NCBI GenBank assembly: GCA_013376735.1
Contig: VINJ01000001.1
Span: forward strand, 1,550,001 to 1,614,000
Origin: a bacterium Scap17
Lineage (GTDB): Bacteria > Pseudomonadota > Gammaproteobacteria > Pseudomonadales > Halomonadaceae
DNA: 64,000 nt
Reading direction: 5' to 3'
This document shows, one piece after another, positions 26,734-36,774 of this stretch. The position numbers and the translations under genes were made by a program. The notes beneath the pieces are model-generated. The model was not told where the DNA came from. It did not search any database and worked only from the letters and a program-made list of their open reading frames with translations. Every line of letters starts with the position of its first letter. Within the stretch, counting starts at the first letter, position 1.

Positions 26734-29346
26734 TCAGCGTCGCTTCATCAGCTCTAGAAGTACCTCACCATGTATCTCACCCAGCACGTGCGTGTAGTGA
26801 TGTGTCAGTGTTTGAGAGTTGCGGTGCCCGATCAACTTGGCGAGTAACTCGAGACGGTGACCTCGTGCCTTGGCATCTTTTTCCAGTACGTCGTAGACCG
26901 CTCGGCGGCAGTTCGCTAGTGCTGCAGGAGTGAAGGACCAATGTCCTCGGCAGGCGGAGGAAAGGCGATCCAGAAGCTGCGGGTAGTCGTCGCTGTAGAG
27001 GCGCAGTACGAGCCACGAGATTGCATTGTGCCTCAAGAGATGAAAGTCGAAGTGGATGTCCTCCAGCTCCAATCCGGGTGTGAGAGCACCGCGGAGAGAC
27101 TGCCGGGCCCATGCCATGAGCGGGGTCAGCAAGCTCTCTCTTGAATAGCCTAGCGGAGAGCTTTCTGGCCCCAGCAAGGCAATGTTCTTCAAACGCTGCT
27201 GGCCAGCAAAGGACTCTCGGCGTCTATCAATCCACTCTCTCACCAGCGTCATCAACTCTGGGGATATCAGAAGATGAAGAGGAACGCTGCGCCGAGCATT
27301 TGCGGTCTTCCCAGCATGGATTTCTACGTAACAGTAGGTGGGGCCGTCCTCTCCCGGCTGATTGATGATGACGTCATGCAGTGTCAATGCCATGACTTCT
27401 CCAGCTCGCAGGCCCCCGTAGTAGCCAAGGAGGAAGGCGATCAGCCAGCTGCGCCGCAATCCACTCCGTCTTCGGGAGAGCGCCCGGGTAAGATGTTCCG
27501 CCTCGTGCGGCATGATCAGATGTGTACGCAATGTACTGATGAACCGACCTCCCTCACCCTGCACGGGGGGAATACCCGTTAATCGATCGTTGCCTTGGCA
27601 GAAGCTGATGAACTGATTGAACGTCTGGAAGAAGTTGTGGGACGTCGAAGTGTCCCAGCCTTTCTGAGTGGGTAGCTGCTCGCTGATTGCCTCCATCAGC
27701 TCTCCATCCCAGAGCGTCAACCATGGGATATCGGGCAACATCATCATGGAGGTGGGCGTCAGACGACTCAGGTAAGTCCTGAGCGTGCTGGCTTTGTTGC
27801 CTTGAGTGCTCGATTGATAAGACAGCCATAGCAGTATCCAGAGTGGGTAGCTGTCTTCGCCCAGCATGTGTATCAGCTTCTTCGCGTAGCGAGACGTAAT
27901 GGCGTCATGCCGCTGAATCGCGGATTTCCCTCTGGGGGGTATCAGACCTTCATGCTCCAGTTCGGTGATATACGCATACAGTTGGTTGCCTGCTTTCACA
28001 TACCAGTCTGTTGATAGTTGATCCTGCCGGTATCGAGAGGAGGTTGATGGTGACGATTCGTTACTCCAGTCGCCTCCTCCCATAAGGAGTTCAGGGGTGT
28101 GAAGATCGGTCTCGATGTCTTCCGGTTCAGAGACATTCATTGCTCCAGAAGCGCTCGACGTACCGGAGGTAGGGAGGGGGGCCGCCGATAAAAGGAGGCT
28201 TTCGTCATGCTGCCAAGGAGAACGCCAGCTACACACTGGTAGAGGGTAGCGCCGAAGCAGCTGTGACCAGAGGGGTGCAGGGCCTAACAATGTCGTGCAT
28301 CGAAAGGCATGACGAAGCAATGATCGGACACTCTTCAGCGAAGCGGAGGAACCAGTCCTGCGTGGTGCCTGGCTATCTAGCAGCTGTGACAGACCGGTGA
28401 CCAAGAGCTGATCCAGATGGGTAGCTCGCGCTTCCAATGAACTGTTCAGGTCCAGCGTAGCATCCGAGGAGAACCACCATACATCGGCTTGCTGGGAGGA
28501 GGTGGCTGGTGATGGGACAGGGGACTGACGGCAAGCCCTGAGTAGCCTCCTGAGATGATTCGGGATTTTTAGCCGGTAATGGGCTGGATGTGTTCGAGGT
28601 AACCCTGGCAGGCAGCCGATGAACCAATGGTGGGGACCGCGCTTGATGTTCAGGCGTGGCAGATGCTCTGAGCTCAAGTTCAGCAGAGTATGGCGAATCA
28701 CTTCTTCCTCCATCCCCAGCAGGGTACCCATGCTCAAGGCCAAGAAGAGAAGAGACTGCTCTGGCGTACATTGGTTGGCGGGAATGCGCTGCAGGGCGCG
28801 TACCGAATCCAGCACCCGTTGCTGAACCTTGATATCTCGTGATGAGGTAGCCGCGGATGAGGGTCTGACCGGGCGTTTGATACTGGTCGGAATCGTAGCC
28901 TCGAAGTCAGGCTCTCGGTTGAGATGAGTCAGTACAAGCGCGACTTCCTTGGTGACCTTTCGGGAGCTGAAGTCAAGTCCAGTTTCCTTGGCAAGCTGGA
29001 TGGCGTTGCGAATCAAGGCTTGTACATCTCGCTGGTTCAAGCGTGTGGCATTGTGTCGAGCGCGAGACGGCTTGGTGGAAGGCACACTTTGCGCTCTAGC
29101 CTGTGCTCTGGTTACCTTTTTCTTATGCCGTCGCCAGGCGTAGCGCGCGACATTCTTGCGGAAATGTCTGAGCTCTTCAGAGGAGGAGAAAAGGCGATGA
29201 TCTGGATCATCCCAGCGACGGAATATCCTACCCAGTGTTTTCGAAAGCTCGACCGGAGACAGCTTCGGAGTTGTAAGCTCTTGGTGCGTGGCCTGGGCAG
29301 GTACATCGGTTTTCTTCCGAAGGTCAATGGGGGTAACAGCGCTCAT
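26734..29346 (-). CDS. Very large tyrosine recombinase (870 residues)
   Basis: The C-terminal quarter has a full catalytic set: Arg in GGLRAGEVMAL near residue 660, the box HLLRHNAISWL near 780, and LIGHRNSQTLTHHYTHV near 845 giving the second His and the Tyr nucleophile. The first 600 residues are unassigned and probably bind DNA or partner recombinases. The ATG overlaps the stop of the upstream recombinase-like gene (ATGA) and has AGGAG upstream, indicating coupled translation. It is likely the active integrase of the trio. Confidence 0.82.
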   Translation of the reverse strand: MSAVTPIDLRKKTDVPAQATHQELTTPKLSPVELSKTLGRIFRRWDDPDHRLFSSSEELRHFRKNVARYAWRRHKKKVTRAQARAQSVPSTKPSRARHNATRLNQRDVQALIRNAIQLAKETGLDFSSRKVTKEVALVLTHLNREPDFEATIPTSIKRPVRPSSAATSSRDIKVQQRVLDSVRALQRIPANQCTPEQSLLFLALSMGTLLGMEEEVIRHTLLNLSSEHLPRLNIKRGPHHWFIGCLPGLPRTHPAHYRLKIPNHLRRLLRACRQSPVPSPATSSQQADVWWFSSDATLDLNSSLEARATHLDQLLVTGLSQLLDSQAPRRTGSSASLKSVRSLLRHAFRCTTLLGPAPLWSQLLRRYPLPVCSWRSPWQHDESLLLSAAPLPTSGTSSASGAMNVSEPEDIETDLHTPELLMGGGDWSNESSPSTSSRYRQDQLSTDWYVKAGNQLYAYITELEHEGLIPPRGKSAIQRHDAITSRYAKKLIHMLGEDSYPLWILLWLSYQSSTQGNKASTLRTYLSRLTPTSMMMLPDIPWLTLWDGELMEAISEQLPTQKGWDTSTSHNFFQTFNQFISFCQGNDRLTGIPPVQGEGGRFISTLRTHLIMPHEAEHLTRALSRRRSGLRRSWLIAFLLGYYGGLRAGEVMALTLHDVIINQPGEDGPTYCYVEIHAGKTANARRSVPLHLLISPELMTLVREWIDRRRESFAGQQRLKNIALLGPESSPLGYSRESLLTPLMAWARQSLRGALTPGLELEDIHFDFHLLRHNAISWLVLRLYSDDYPQLLDRLSSACRGHWSFTPAALANCRRAVYDVLEKDAKARGHRLELLAKLIGHRNSQTLTHHYTHVLGEIHGEVLLELMKRR

Positions 29347-31940
29347 CCTCTATCTCCTTGAATGGCTGGTCCGGCGTGCTGAATGGGCCATGGGAGGTCG
29401 TCTCTGTGAAGCAGATCCGGTGTCAAGCCGCATAGTCTGGCGATATCGGTTAGTGCGCTTCGTGTCGCCGATTGAATCAGGTTCCGATCACTGGACGGGG
29501 ATTGGAGTGAATGTCCCTGAGTGGTGTGTCCAGCGAGCGCGCTAAATTCAGCGTGAGAAAGTCGCGATTGGAGCGCGGTGATCATACTGTGGCGCGTGAT
29601 ATTGGAAGGCTGGCGGCCCCACTGGCTCAATTCAGTTGCCAAAGGCGAAGGCATGAATATTGGAAGATCCTTGAGCCACTGCCGCCAGTCAGCATGCTGC
29701 ATGCATTGCTGCGTCAACATCATTGTCGAGGCATCGAACTTCCATTGAACGGGGTAGGCGATTTGCTCATCCCCAAGAAAATCTCCCTTACCACCCTGGC
29801 GTTTCCACCATCGTTGCCATTCCTCCCGCCACTCATGCTGAAGCCTGAGCAATGCGCCAAGGGCAGGGACAAGTGGAATTTGGCGGCTTTCCTGTGCCCG
29901 AGCCGAATCCTTGTCGCGTAGCCAGAGCGTATTTTCCAGCTGCTCACATTGGGTTTTGGAGCCAATTGGGCGAGCCAAGGTGCAGAGCTGCCATGCAAGT
30001 AAGGTCAGCGCTCCCAGTATCTGACCTTGCCGGGCAATGGCTTCGCCGACTGCCCGTAAGTCGCTACTACGATTCCCTTGTGAGGTAATCAATGAGGTAA
30101 CCAGCATGGCGTGGTTCTTGGTAAGTTGCGTCAGCAAATGAAGCGGACGTTTGAAATAGCTCGGCTCCTGGGCTTTTGTGGATCCCACGGTGTGATCTTT
30201 GCGAGGTGTACGACAGTCTTCTTCTAACAAGGGAAATAGGCCAAGCGCAGCTTGAGCCGAGAGAAAAGCCTTCTGAATCTTGTGCAGAGGTATCGTTCGA
30301 TACGTTGCCGGGGCAGATAGTGAGAGCGGGAGCTCGCCTCGCAACCAGGTCGCGATCACTTCATCTTCACAGGCAGGCACCACCCAATGATGATGACTGG
30401 CGGACACGCGCCTCAACGTCAGAGTACTTCCGGGACGGTTATCCCCCCAGCGCTTGAGTCTTTTCTCGATCAGTGATTTCAGTGCTTTGAAAGGCTGGGC
30501 GCCGGGGAGCCATACCTTTTCGGCCATGAGTGACTGATTGAGAGCGTTGGGCAAGGGCAACGTGATGATGGTTTCGGTAGGTGCCTTGTTGACAGAGTAG
30601 TGGAGTAGCCCCTCCTCCGGTGACCAGCTGGGAATTTGATCCAGCGTCTGGCAGATGATCCACTCACGATTGCTGTCGCTATTGAGGGGCAGCTTGGGGG
30701 ATCGGGAGATTACCGTCGTCTGCAGCAAGCGCTCAGGTGCTATTCCACTGCAAAGTAGAATGCCAAGAAATGCCAAGGCTTGTCGGTTTGCAATGACACT
30801 CTCGGATTCTATGAGAAATTCCTCATCTTTCGGTGGTTGGAAGATACGTAAAGCTGCTAGAACCTCTTCTTGTGGGCGTAGGCTGATGTCTGCAGATGTC
30901 TTGAGACTGCGGGCCTGTTGCAAGAGCTGAACGCGTTCAAGGTGAAGCGCCTGATCGCCTTGTGAAAGCAGTGTGTTATGGAATAGCTCTTTCACTGGGT
31001 CGAGGGGTGAGATGCTGCTTTGGCTTAGGTCATTAGATGATGATTCATTCTGATGTTCATTGCCATCCGTGAGCTCTTCATCATCCTCTATTAAGGCATG
31101 GTCAAGTGCTTGTATTGACCTGTCAAGGGAGCGATAGTCGGTATATTCAGCATGGATTTTGTGAGATTTGTCACTGGCCCAAAGTGGCGAATCACGAAGA
31201 ATGGTATCGACATGTTGGCGTCTTTTTTGATTTTCATTGCGAGCTCTATGCTGTTTTCTTATTGGGCTACGAGTGAGCTGGCTCGACTGATAAATTTCGT
31301 CAAGCAAAGCGCGTGTCGCTTTCTTATTGCGCAGATGGTTGGGATGCTCCGATGAGCGGTCCGTTGCTGTATCATAGGCATGAAGAAACTGTTCGAGCAG
31401 CTTCAAATCAGCATCGGAAAAATGTTCGGGAGGAGGAACTAACTGCTCTCCCAGGGTAGGGGAAATGGGTCTGGGAAAGCTGTTGTGAATATCATCCAGG
31501 TCACCCCAGTCAAGTAGCCGTTTGAGCGTCTTTCTAAGCTCAAGTATCTGGGTGTAGTATTTTATGGCAGAGCCACGTGTCACAGTATGATAAGGCTGAC
31601 CGAAAATCAGTCTAAGCAGCTTTCGGATACTGCTTACGCGAGGATCAGTGAGCGACTTAAATCGGTAATTTACCGTATAATGAAGGCAGTGAGACATTCT
31701 ATGATTTCGATGTGTCTCGTCCTCCATAAAAAATTCGCTTCCTAGGAACTCCTCTACTTGGGACACAAGGTCTGGCATCGAGTAATCGTTGGCAAAGAGT
31801 CGAGCGCTGAGGCGATATTCTGAGGCAATCAAGGGAGGGAGGCTCCCCTTGAGCCACTCCAGTATAAGGGGCCAGCGGGACCCGATCGCATTGAGGTCGT
31901 AATTAGCCAATATTTGGTCAGGTAGTTGGTGTTCACTCAC
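29343..31940 (-). CDS. Large tyrosine-recombinase-like protein, catalytically degenerate
   Basis: An 865-residue protein starting with GTG at 31940 behind AGGAGG. The C-terminal region keeps the recombinase layout: ARPIGS near residue 665, NITRHSMITAL near 790 and LAGHTTQG near 810. The first His of the H-x-x-R box is Asn and no Tyr stands at the expected nucleophile position. It may be a structural or regulatory partner of the 870-residue enzyme. It sits 18 bp after the preceding operon gene and overlaps the next by 4 bp. Confidence 0.7.
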   Translation of the reverse strand: MSEHQLPDQILANYDLNAIGSRWPLILEWLKGSLPPLIASEYRLSARLFANDYSMPDLVSQVEEFLGSEFFMEDETHRNHRMSHCLHYTVNYRFKSLTDPRVSSIRKLLRLIFGQPYHTVTRGSAIKYYTQILELRKTLKRLLDWGDLDDIHNSFPRPISPTLGEQLVPPPEHFSDADLKLLEQFLHAYDTATDRSSEHPNHLRNKKATRALLDEIYQSSQLTRSPIRKQHRARNENQKRRQHVDTILRDSPLWASDKSHKIHAEYTDYRSLDRSIQALDHALIEDDEELTDGNEHQNESSSNDLSQSSISPLDPVKELFHNTLLSQGDQALHLERVQLLQQARSLKTSADISLRPQEEVLAALRIFQPPKDEEFLIESESVIANRQALAFLGILLCSGIAPERLLQTTVISRSPKLPLNSDSNREWIICQTLDQIPSWSPEEGLLHYSVNKAPTETIITLPLPNALNQSLMAEKVWLPGAQPFKALKSLIEKRLKRWGDNRPGSTLTLRRVSASHHHWVVPACEDEVIATWLRGELPLSLSAPATYRTIPLHKIQKAFLSAQAALGLFPLLEEDCRTPRKDHTVGSTKAQEPSYFKRPLHLLTQLTKNHAMLVTSLITSQGNRSSDLRAVGEAIARQGQILGALTLLAWQLCTLARPIGSKTQCEQLENTLWLRDKDSARAQESRQIPLVPALGALLRLQHEWREEWQRWWKRQGGKGDFLGDEQIAYPVQWKFDASTMMLTQQCMQHADWRQWLKDLPIFMPSPLATELSQWGRQPSNITRHSMITALQSRLSHAEFSALAGHTTQGHSLQSPSSDRNLIQSATRSALTDIARLCGLTPDLLHRDDLPWPIQHAGPAIQGDRG

Positions 31941-31958
31941 GCGAGAGCCTCCTGTTAA

Positions 31959-32858
31959 TCAGTCAAGCGAATTTGAAAGTGTAAGTCCCATTTGCGGATT
32001 CGAGTCGGTTTCCTCCTTGTTATTCGAGTGCTTGCTTTTTTCTTTAGCGTTGCTTTTCTTATTGATATCTGGTTGCTGCTTCCTATTATCTTTTCGTTTA
32101 CTATGAGCGTTTTTATTATTTTTTTCAGCAGCAGTAGCAGCGTGTGCCGTATTCCTATCTTCAGATACACCGCTTTGGTGAGTATTTGTATTTTTATTTA
32201 TTTCGTTCATAAATTTCCTGATCGAGTCATCAGAATAACGATGCCTGAACATTGATGAGATTTGCTTGCGTGTTATTGGCAAGTTTTGTTGAGTGACTAC
32301 ATTGCTCCATGCGTGTTGTAATCTTTCATCATTAATGAAGTTTCTGAGTATAGTGTTCCATAACTTCTTTTCGTTAATTCTGATATCGCCAGTGGAATGT
32401 AGGTTGTGGATATTGATCCATTCCCAGCCAAGCTCGAGCAGAGGCTGTAGCACCTGGTAATAGAATCTCACCACCTGGACTTCATCTTCGTTGAGTCTGC
32501 CGATATCGATCTCGATGCAAAATACACTTTGTGAGACGGGCACTTTCTGTGTGGATACGATGGCTTTGATGACATGAAAATTCACGAACTCCTCGGAAGT
32601 GTGAGTCGACTGAACGTTGCTGCGGAAGCGGACAGGCGCTAGGGGCAGGTTCTCTGTCGCGACTGTTGGTCGAAAAGCATGCTCCTCGCTCATAAGCTCG
32701 GCGGTGTCCACCTCGAGTACTCGCTGATGGATGACAAGCGTCTTGTCAGCGCTGATTTTCACTAGTGACGGTGTATAGGTAGCATCTGGCATATTGATGA
32801 CTCCAACAATAGGCAAAGGGGGGCCGAGACGTATGAGAGAATCATTCGTCGAGTTCAT
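31959..32858 (-). CDS. Unknown operon partner of the recombinases
   Basis: About 299 residues from the ATG at 32858; the frame is open to 32960 from a TTG. The first 210 residues look globular, including RLNEDEVQVVRFYYQVL near 135. The last 80 are extremely rich in Asn, Lys, Ser and Asp (SKRKDNRKQQPDINKKSN) and likely disordered. It is the first gene of the recombinase operon and, by position, could be the non-recombinase member of a trio. The gene is AT-rich towards its 3' end. Confidence 0.65.
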   Translation of the reverse strand: MNSTNDSLIRLGPPLPIVGVINMPDATYTPSLVKISADKTLVIHQRVLEVDTAELMSEEHAFRPTVATENLPLAPVRFRSNVQSTHTSEEFVNFHVIKAIVSTQKVPVSQSVFCIEIDIGRLNEDEVQVVRFYYQVLQPLLELGWEWINIHNLHSTGDIRINEKKLWNTILRNFINDERLQHAWSNVVTQQNLPITRKQISSMFRHRYSDDSIRKFMNEINKNTNTHQSGVSEDRNTAHAATAAEKNNKNAHSKRKDNRKQQPDINKKSNAKEKSKHSNNKEETDSNPQMGLTLSNSLD

Positions 32859-33156
32859 GTCCAGCAAACGCGAGTAACTTTGAGTAGTGATGATCAGTCG
32901 AGCAATACACCCGACCTGTAGAACGATATTTCTGGGAGTGCCGCCTCCTGATATATCCAAGCTGAATCAGTGTGTACTAATAGCATAACTCAAGTGGCAA
33001 GAATCTAAGGTATCTTTTAACCGTCAAAATCGACCGTTTCGAGAGCATTAGGGCTTTTTGACGTCAAACTTGGTAGATATTTTGTATTACGAGTTCTTGA
33101 GCGATTGCTTTTGTCAATTCATCGATTATTGAACGGTAATGCATTGCTCATGTATA

Positions 33157-34224
33157 TCAAAAGTCGTTGGCGCTGTTTTCGAAGGGGTCTGCGACCCGAA
33201 TGTACTCCGTCAAGGTGCTGAGATGTCTGTGACCTGTCACGCGTTGTATCTGCTCCAGGCTCTTCCCCCGCAGATGAGCTTCAGTGATCAGGCCAGCACG
33301 CATGCTATGTGTGCTGAATCCGCGTGAAGCCAGGTTTGACCGCTCAAGCCCCCTGATCAACGCATTCTGAAAAGCAGTTCGAGAGAGTTTCGAGCCTCCT
33401 GGCCTGCCGCCCAGCGAGACGCTGCGAAATACCGCACCTCTCTGGATATGGGCGGCTTCCAGCCAGCGATACAGGAGATTGACGGGGCAGTAGGGGAGCG
33501 AGGTATCCGCATGGTGAATGGCTTTGACTTCATGTCGTCCTTCTTGATTGGTCTTGCTGCGGGAGAGCCTGACCAACACGCCTCGTGTATCCCATGTGAG
33601 GTGCTCGACACGAAGGTTGAGGACTTCGCTGTAACGAAATGCTCCATAGAACGTCAGGCAGAACATGGCGGCGTCGCGCAGATCTCGCAACTCGCTCAAA
33701 TCCAGGCTATTCAGCAGCTGATGCAGATCGTCTCGCATCAAAGCTGGTGCACGTTTCACCGGCACTTCATTGAGGCGTGCACAGCCGCGCATGACCCCCT
33801 TGATCATTTGCTCATTGCCCAGGGTGGGGCAATTCATGACAAGGTGCCAACGCCGTAACGAGCACAGCTGTCGCTTGAGCGTATTCGGTTTATAACCGTC
33901 CTCGAAACACCGGGTGAGGTAGTTGGCAATCTCCGTGTCGGTGCTGGGGAGGGTGCCGCCACGTCTGAGAAACATCCGTATGTCGCTTTGGAAGGCTCGG
34001 ATGGTACTCGGTGCAAGGCTTGCCATGATCAGCTTTCGTGCCGAGACCGTCAGGCAAAGCCCCGGCAGAGAGTCCTGGTTTCCCTGATAGGGGATCACTT
34101 GCATTGCCTGATGCCTCCGTCTTTGAGGCGGGTGGATGCCTGTCGGTGGTCTGGACACCATGAGGGATCTCCATCGATGTCGAAAAGTTGGAATGAGGGC
34201 CGATATGCGCTGTGAGGTGGCCAT
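33157..34224 (-). CDS. Tyrosine recombinase/integrase
   Basis: A 355-residue site-specific recombinase of ordinary size. An N-terminal SAM-like core-binding domain (about 70-150) precedes the catalytic domain with Arg in FYGAFRYSEVLNL near 198, THSMRAGLI near 307 and VTGHRHLSTLTEYIR near 329-343. All catalytic residues are present. It is separated from the recombinase operon by a 300-bp gap without a gene. A further 211-bp gene-free gap lies upstream to 34435. Confidence 0.88.
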   Translation of the reverse strand: MATSQRISALIPTFRHRWRSLMVSRPPTGIHPPQRRRHQAMQVIPYQGNQDSLPGLCLTVSARKLIMASLAPSTIRAFQSDIRMFLRRGGTLPSTDTEIANYLTRCFEDGYKPNTLKRQLCSLRRWHLVMNCPTLGNEQMIKGVMRGCARLNEVPVKRAPALMRDDLHQLLNSLDLSELRDLRDAAMFCLTFYGAFRYSEVLNLRVEHLTWDTRGVLVRLSRSKTNQEGRHEVKAIHHADTSLPYCPVNLLYRWLEAAHIQRGAVFRSVSLGGRPGGSKLSRTAFQNALIRGLERSNLASRGFSTHSMRAGLITEAHLRGKSLEQIQRVTGHRHLSTLTEYIRVADPFENSANDF

Positions 34225-34435
34225 CGAATTTCACGCTATCACCCTTCGTAAATCAGCCAACCCGAAATGCATGCCCTAGAAAGCATGGAGAGTTGAGAGT
34301 CACGCATATGCAAGGTTGTTCGAGCAATCCCACTGGTAAATGTGAGATTTGTAGATGTTATACTTAGTATTAAGCTATAAAAAGTGAGATTATCTGGTAA
34401 TCGCGCGGGCGTGGCTGCCGAGCCGCCTCCCGTAA

Positions 34436-36001
34436 TCAGAGCGATACCAGGCGCGCCAAGAAGGCGTTGGAGAACGCCACATCATTTGCCAGATCAAGAG
34501 TGATCTCTCGTACTCCCTCTGAGAAGCTCACACACTCACTCATGGGGGCCTGAGCATGTGGCGCGCCATGCATGTCAATCGTGGGGAGTTCACCGCACGT
34601 ACCGGGGTCGTTGGAGGCTATCGAATCAGTGGCTGGAGAGACGATCGGGGCGGGTAGTGTCGGGGAGGAGAAGGAATCCAGTTGGATCGCAGCATGCTCG
34701 TCGGGCAAGTCGTCAAACAGTCGATAGGCGTAGTGTCGTAACGTGCTTTCGTTGAGGGCATAGAAATAGCACGCATCATCCTGTGCATGTCGACGCCGTA
34801 TGATCCGGCCTAGCACTTGGCGAAAATACTGTTCGGTCCTGACGTGGCTGAGATAGCAACATACCTGCAAGCGGGGAATGTCGATCCCTTCACTGACCAT
34901 GTTGACGGAGACAATCCACGAAGTATGACCGTAGCGAAACGCCTCAAGTCGTGCGTGCGCTCCTTCTGTCTGGCTGGTTACCAGGCACACCGTCTGTCCC
35001 ATCTGTTTCAGACAATCAGCGATGTCTTCTGCATGAGAAATGTTGGATGCCACCACCAATCCTGCGGCGCTCGGGTCTTTCTCCTGAAGCTGTCGCAAGC
35101 GTTGGCAGCTGACGTCCAGCAAATGCTGCTGAGGCCCGGGGTGACGCAGCAAGGCGGCGTAATGCACCGCTGGGTGACGCAGCAAGGCCGGGATGCTTTG
35201 GTAATACAGTGTCTCGCGCTGCGCCTGCTGTTCTGCCACCAGACGTATGTCGTCGTTATCTATCAAATAGATCTGGGGAGTACGGCAGACATCATCCTGG
35301 ATGGCATCACGCAGGGGATAAGTGAAGTCTGGGATCAGCGCGAGGCGGTCATTGTCGGCCGATGGCAGGGTTGGCACCGATGGCTCGGACGCTGAGGCGG
35401 CTTCATGGCTCGGTGCCATATAACGCAGCATCGGAAGGCAGCTGCCATCAGTGCGCCAAGGAGTGCCTGACAAGGCGAGCGTAAAGCGAACATCGCGCTC
35501 CAATGCCAAGAGTGCCAACCCCCATTGATTGGCGCCGGTGGCTGCCGAACTGGTGTAGGCGTTTTTTGCGGCGCATGCTGTCGCGCCGGCGGCATGGTGG
35601 CTTTCGTCCCAGACCAGCAGGACACGCCCTTGGCGACAGAGTTGCTTGAGGTCCTCCAGGCGGAAGCTGAGCGCTTGATAGGTCAGCGCGATACCGATGT
35701 CCCCCAGCCTGCCCTGCATGGGCCGCCCCAGAATTTGCGAAAACGTCTCGCGTGCACGCTCCACCACGGCAGAGGTGGGGCCGAGATAGATGACGTGATC
35801 AATGCTCCCGTTGAGAATCAGCTCCTCAGCCAGGACGGCGGCCATCAGCATCTTGCCCGCACCCGGGGTGGCCTGGCACAGGAAATGGGGCCGCTGATCC
35901 GAAAGCCGTTGAAGCGCTGTCTCAATACAACGCGCTTGCCAGGCTCTGAGTGTCGGGCTTGTCAGAGAGGGCAGTAATCGATTGATCTGACGCGGCGTCA
36001 T
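34436..36001 (-). CDS. SF2 (DEAD/DEAH-type) helicase
   Basis: A 521-residue helicase with motif I ATPGAGKM near residue 43, motif II VWDESHHAAG near 129, motif III LSGTPWR near 177, and C-terminal motifs VNMVSEGIDIPRLQV near 370 and QVLGRIIRR near 396. The Walker A ends in Lys-Met instead of Lys-Thr/Ser, which may lower ATP hydrolysis. The ATG overlaps the stop of the 258-residue gene by 4 bp. It may serve element replication or maintenance. Confidence 0.85.
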   Translation of the reverse strand: MTPRQINRLLPSLTSPTLRAWQARCIETALQRLSDQRPHFLCQATPGAGKMLMAAVLAEELILNGSIDHVIYLGPTSAVVERARETFSQILGRPMQGRLGDIGIALTYQALSFRLEDLKQLCRQGRVLLVWDESHHAAGATACAAKNAYTSSAATGANQWGLALLALERDVRFTLALSGTPWRTDGSCLPMLRYMAPSHEAASASEPSVPTLPSADNDRLALIPDFTYPLRDAIQDDVCRTPQIYLIDNDDIRLVAEQQAQRETLYYQSIPALLRHPAVHYAALLRHPGPQQHLLDVSCQRLRQLQEKDPSAAGLVVASNISHAEDIADCLKQMGQTVCLVTSQTEGAHARLEAFRYGHTSWIVSVNMVSEGIDIPRLQVCCYLSHVRTEQYFRQVLGRIIRRRHAQDDACYFYALNESTLRHYAYRLFDDLPDEHAAIQLDSFSSPTLPAPIVSPATDSIASNDPGTCGELPTIDMHGAPHAQAPMSECVSFSEGVREITLDLANDVAFSNAFLARLVSL

Positions 36002-36774
36002 GAGGCACCTCCAGCATGGCGTTTTGCAGAGAGCGCCAGCACGGCAGCCAGTTGTCCCTGGAGTTCGCAGGCGCGCTGAATTGCATCCTCCTGGAGTGGA
36101 GCGATGTCGGGTTTCGCCTCCGGATAGTCCTTTGCCAATTGATAGAGGTGCTCGGCTTCCGCGCTCGCGGCCCGCATGGATTTTTTCAAGGCTCGACGTT
36201 GTTCCTGCAGTGCTGCATCCAGCGGTAGATGCGATGTGCCATCGGTTTTCGACGTGGCAAGATCCTGTCGATTGCTCGGCAAGGGGATATCCGGTGAGCG
36301 CTCCGAAGTGCCATCGATGAGTTGATAGACGCGGCGACGCTTGCCGATGGTGTCGGATTGCACAACGTGACCATCAATGACCAGGCGATCGATCAGGTCA
36401 CCGACCCGCTGCAGGACAATAATGGGTTTATAGCCCGCCAACTCTGGATGTTTCATCAGCTCGTTGCGGCAGCTGACTTTCGTGAAATGAGTCGGTTTAT
36501 CCTTCAAGGCTTTCAGCCACTGCTGGAAGTGCTGTTTGATCAACTGTCCTCGCCGATAAGCTGCGGCAGTCGATGAATCCTGGAATGTGGGAGTGCTCGA
36601 GGTGTGAGGGGGAGGAGAGCGACGCTGGCTCTCTGAGGTGATGGTAGATGTCGAGTCGTGTGACACCGAAGTCTCGGGCGTCTGGGAAGACTCGGCTATT
36701 GCCTTGCCCGTATCAGAGGGCGCAAGAGGAGTAGATGAGGGTGTTGGTGTGGTGTGAGAAGAATTCGAGGTCAT
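35998..36774 (-). CDS. Unknown protein with Ser/Thr/Pro-rich N-terminus, likely DNA-binding
   Basis: 258 residues from the ATG at 36774. The first 85 residues are low-complexity Ser/Thr/Pro. The middle (about 85-160) includes VLQRVGDLIDRLVIDGHVVQ and KRRRVYQLID, resembling a winged-helix fold. The C-terminus is helical. It overlaps by ATGA both with the small ORF upstream and the helicase downstream, forming a tight three-gene unit. I do not recognise a named family. Confidence 0.65.
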   Translation of the reverse strand: MTSNSSHTTPTPSSTPLAPSDTGKAIAESSQTPETSVSHDSTSTITSESQRRSPPPHTSSTPTFQDSSTAAAYRRGQLIKQHFQQWLKALKDKPTHFTKVSCRNELMKHPELAGYKPIIVLQRVGDLIDRLVIDGHVVQSDTIGKRRRVYQLIDGTSERSPDIPLPSNRQDLATSKTDGTSHLPLDAALQEQRRALKKSMRAASAEAEHLYQLAKDYPEAKPDIAPLQEDAIQRACELQGQLAAVLALSAKRHAGGAS

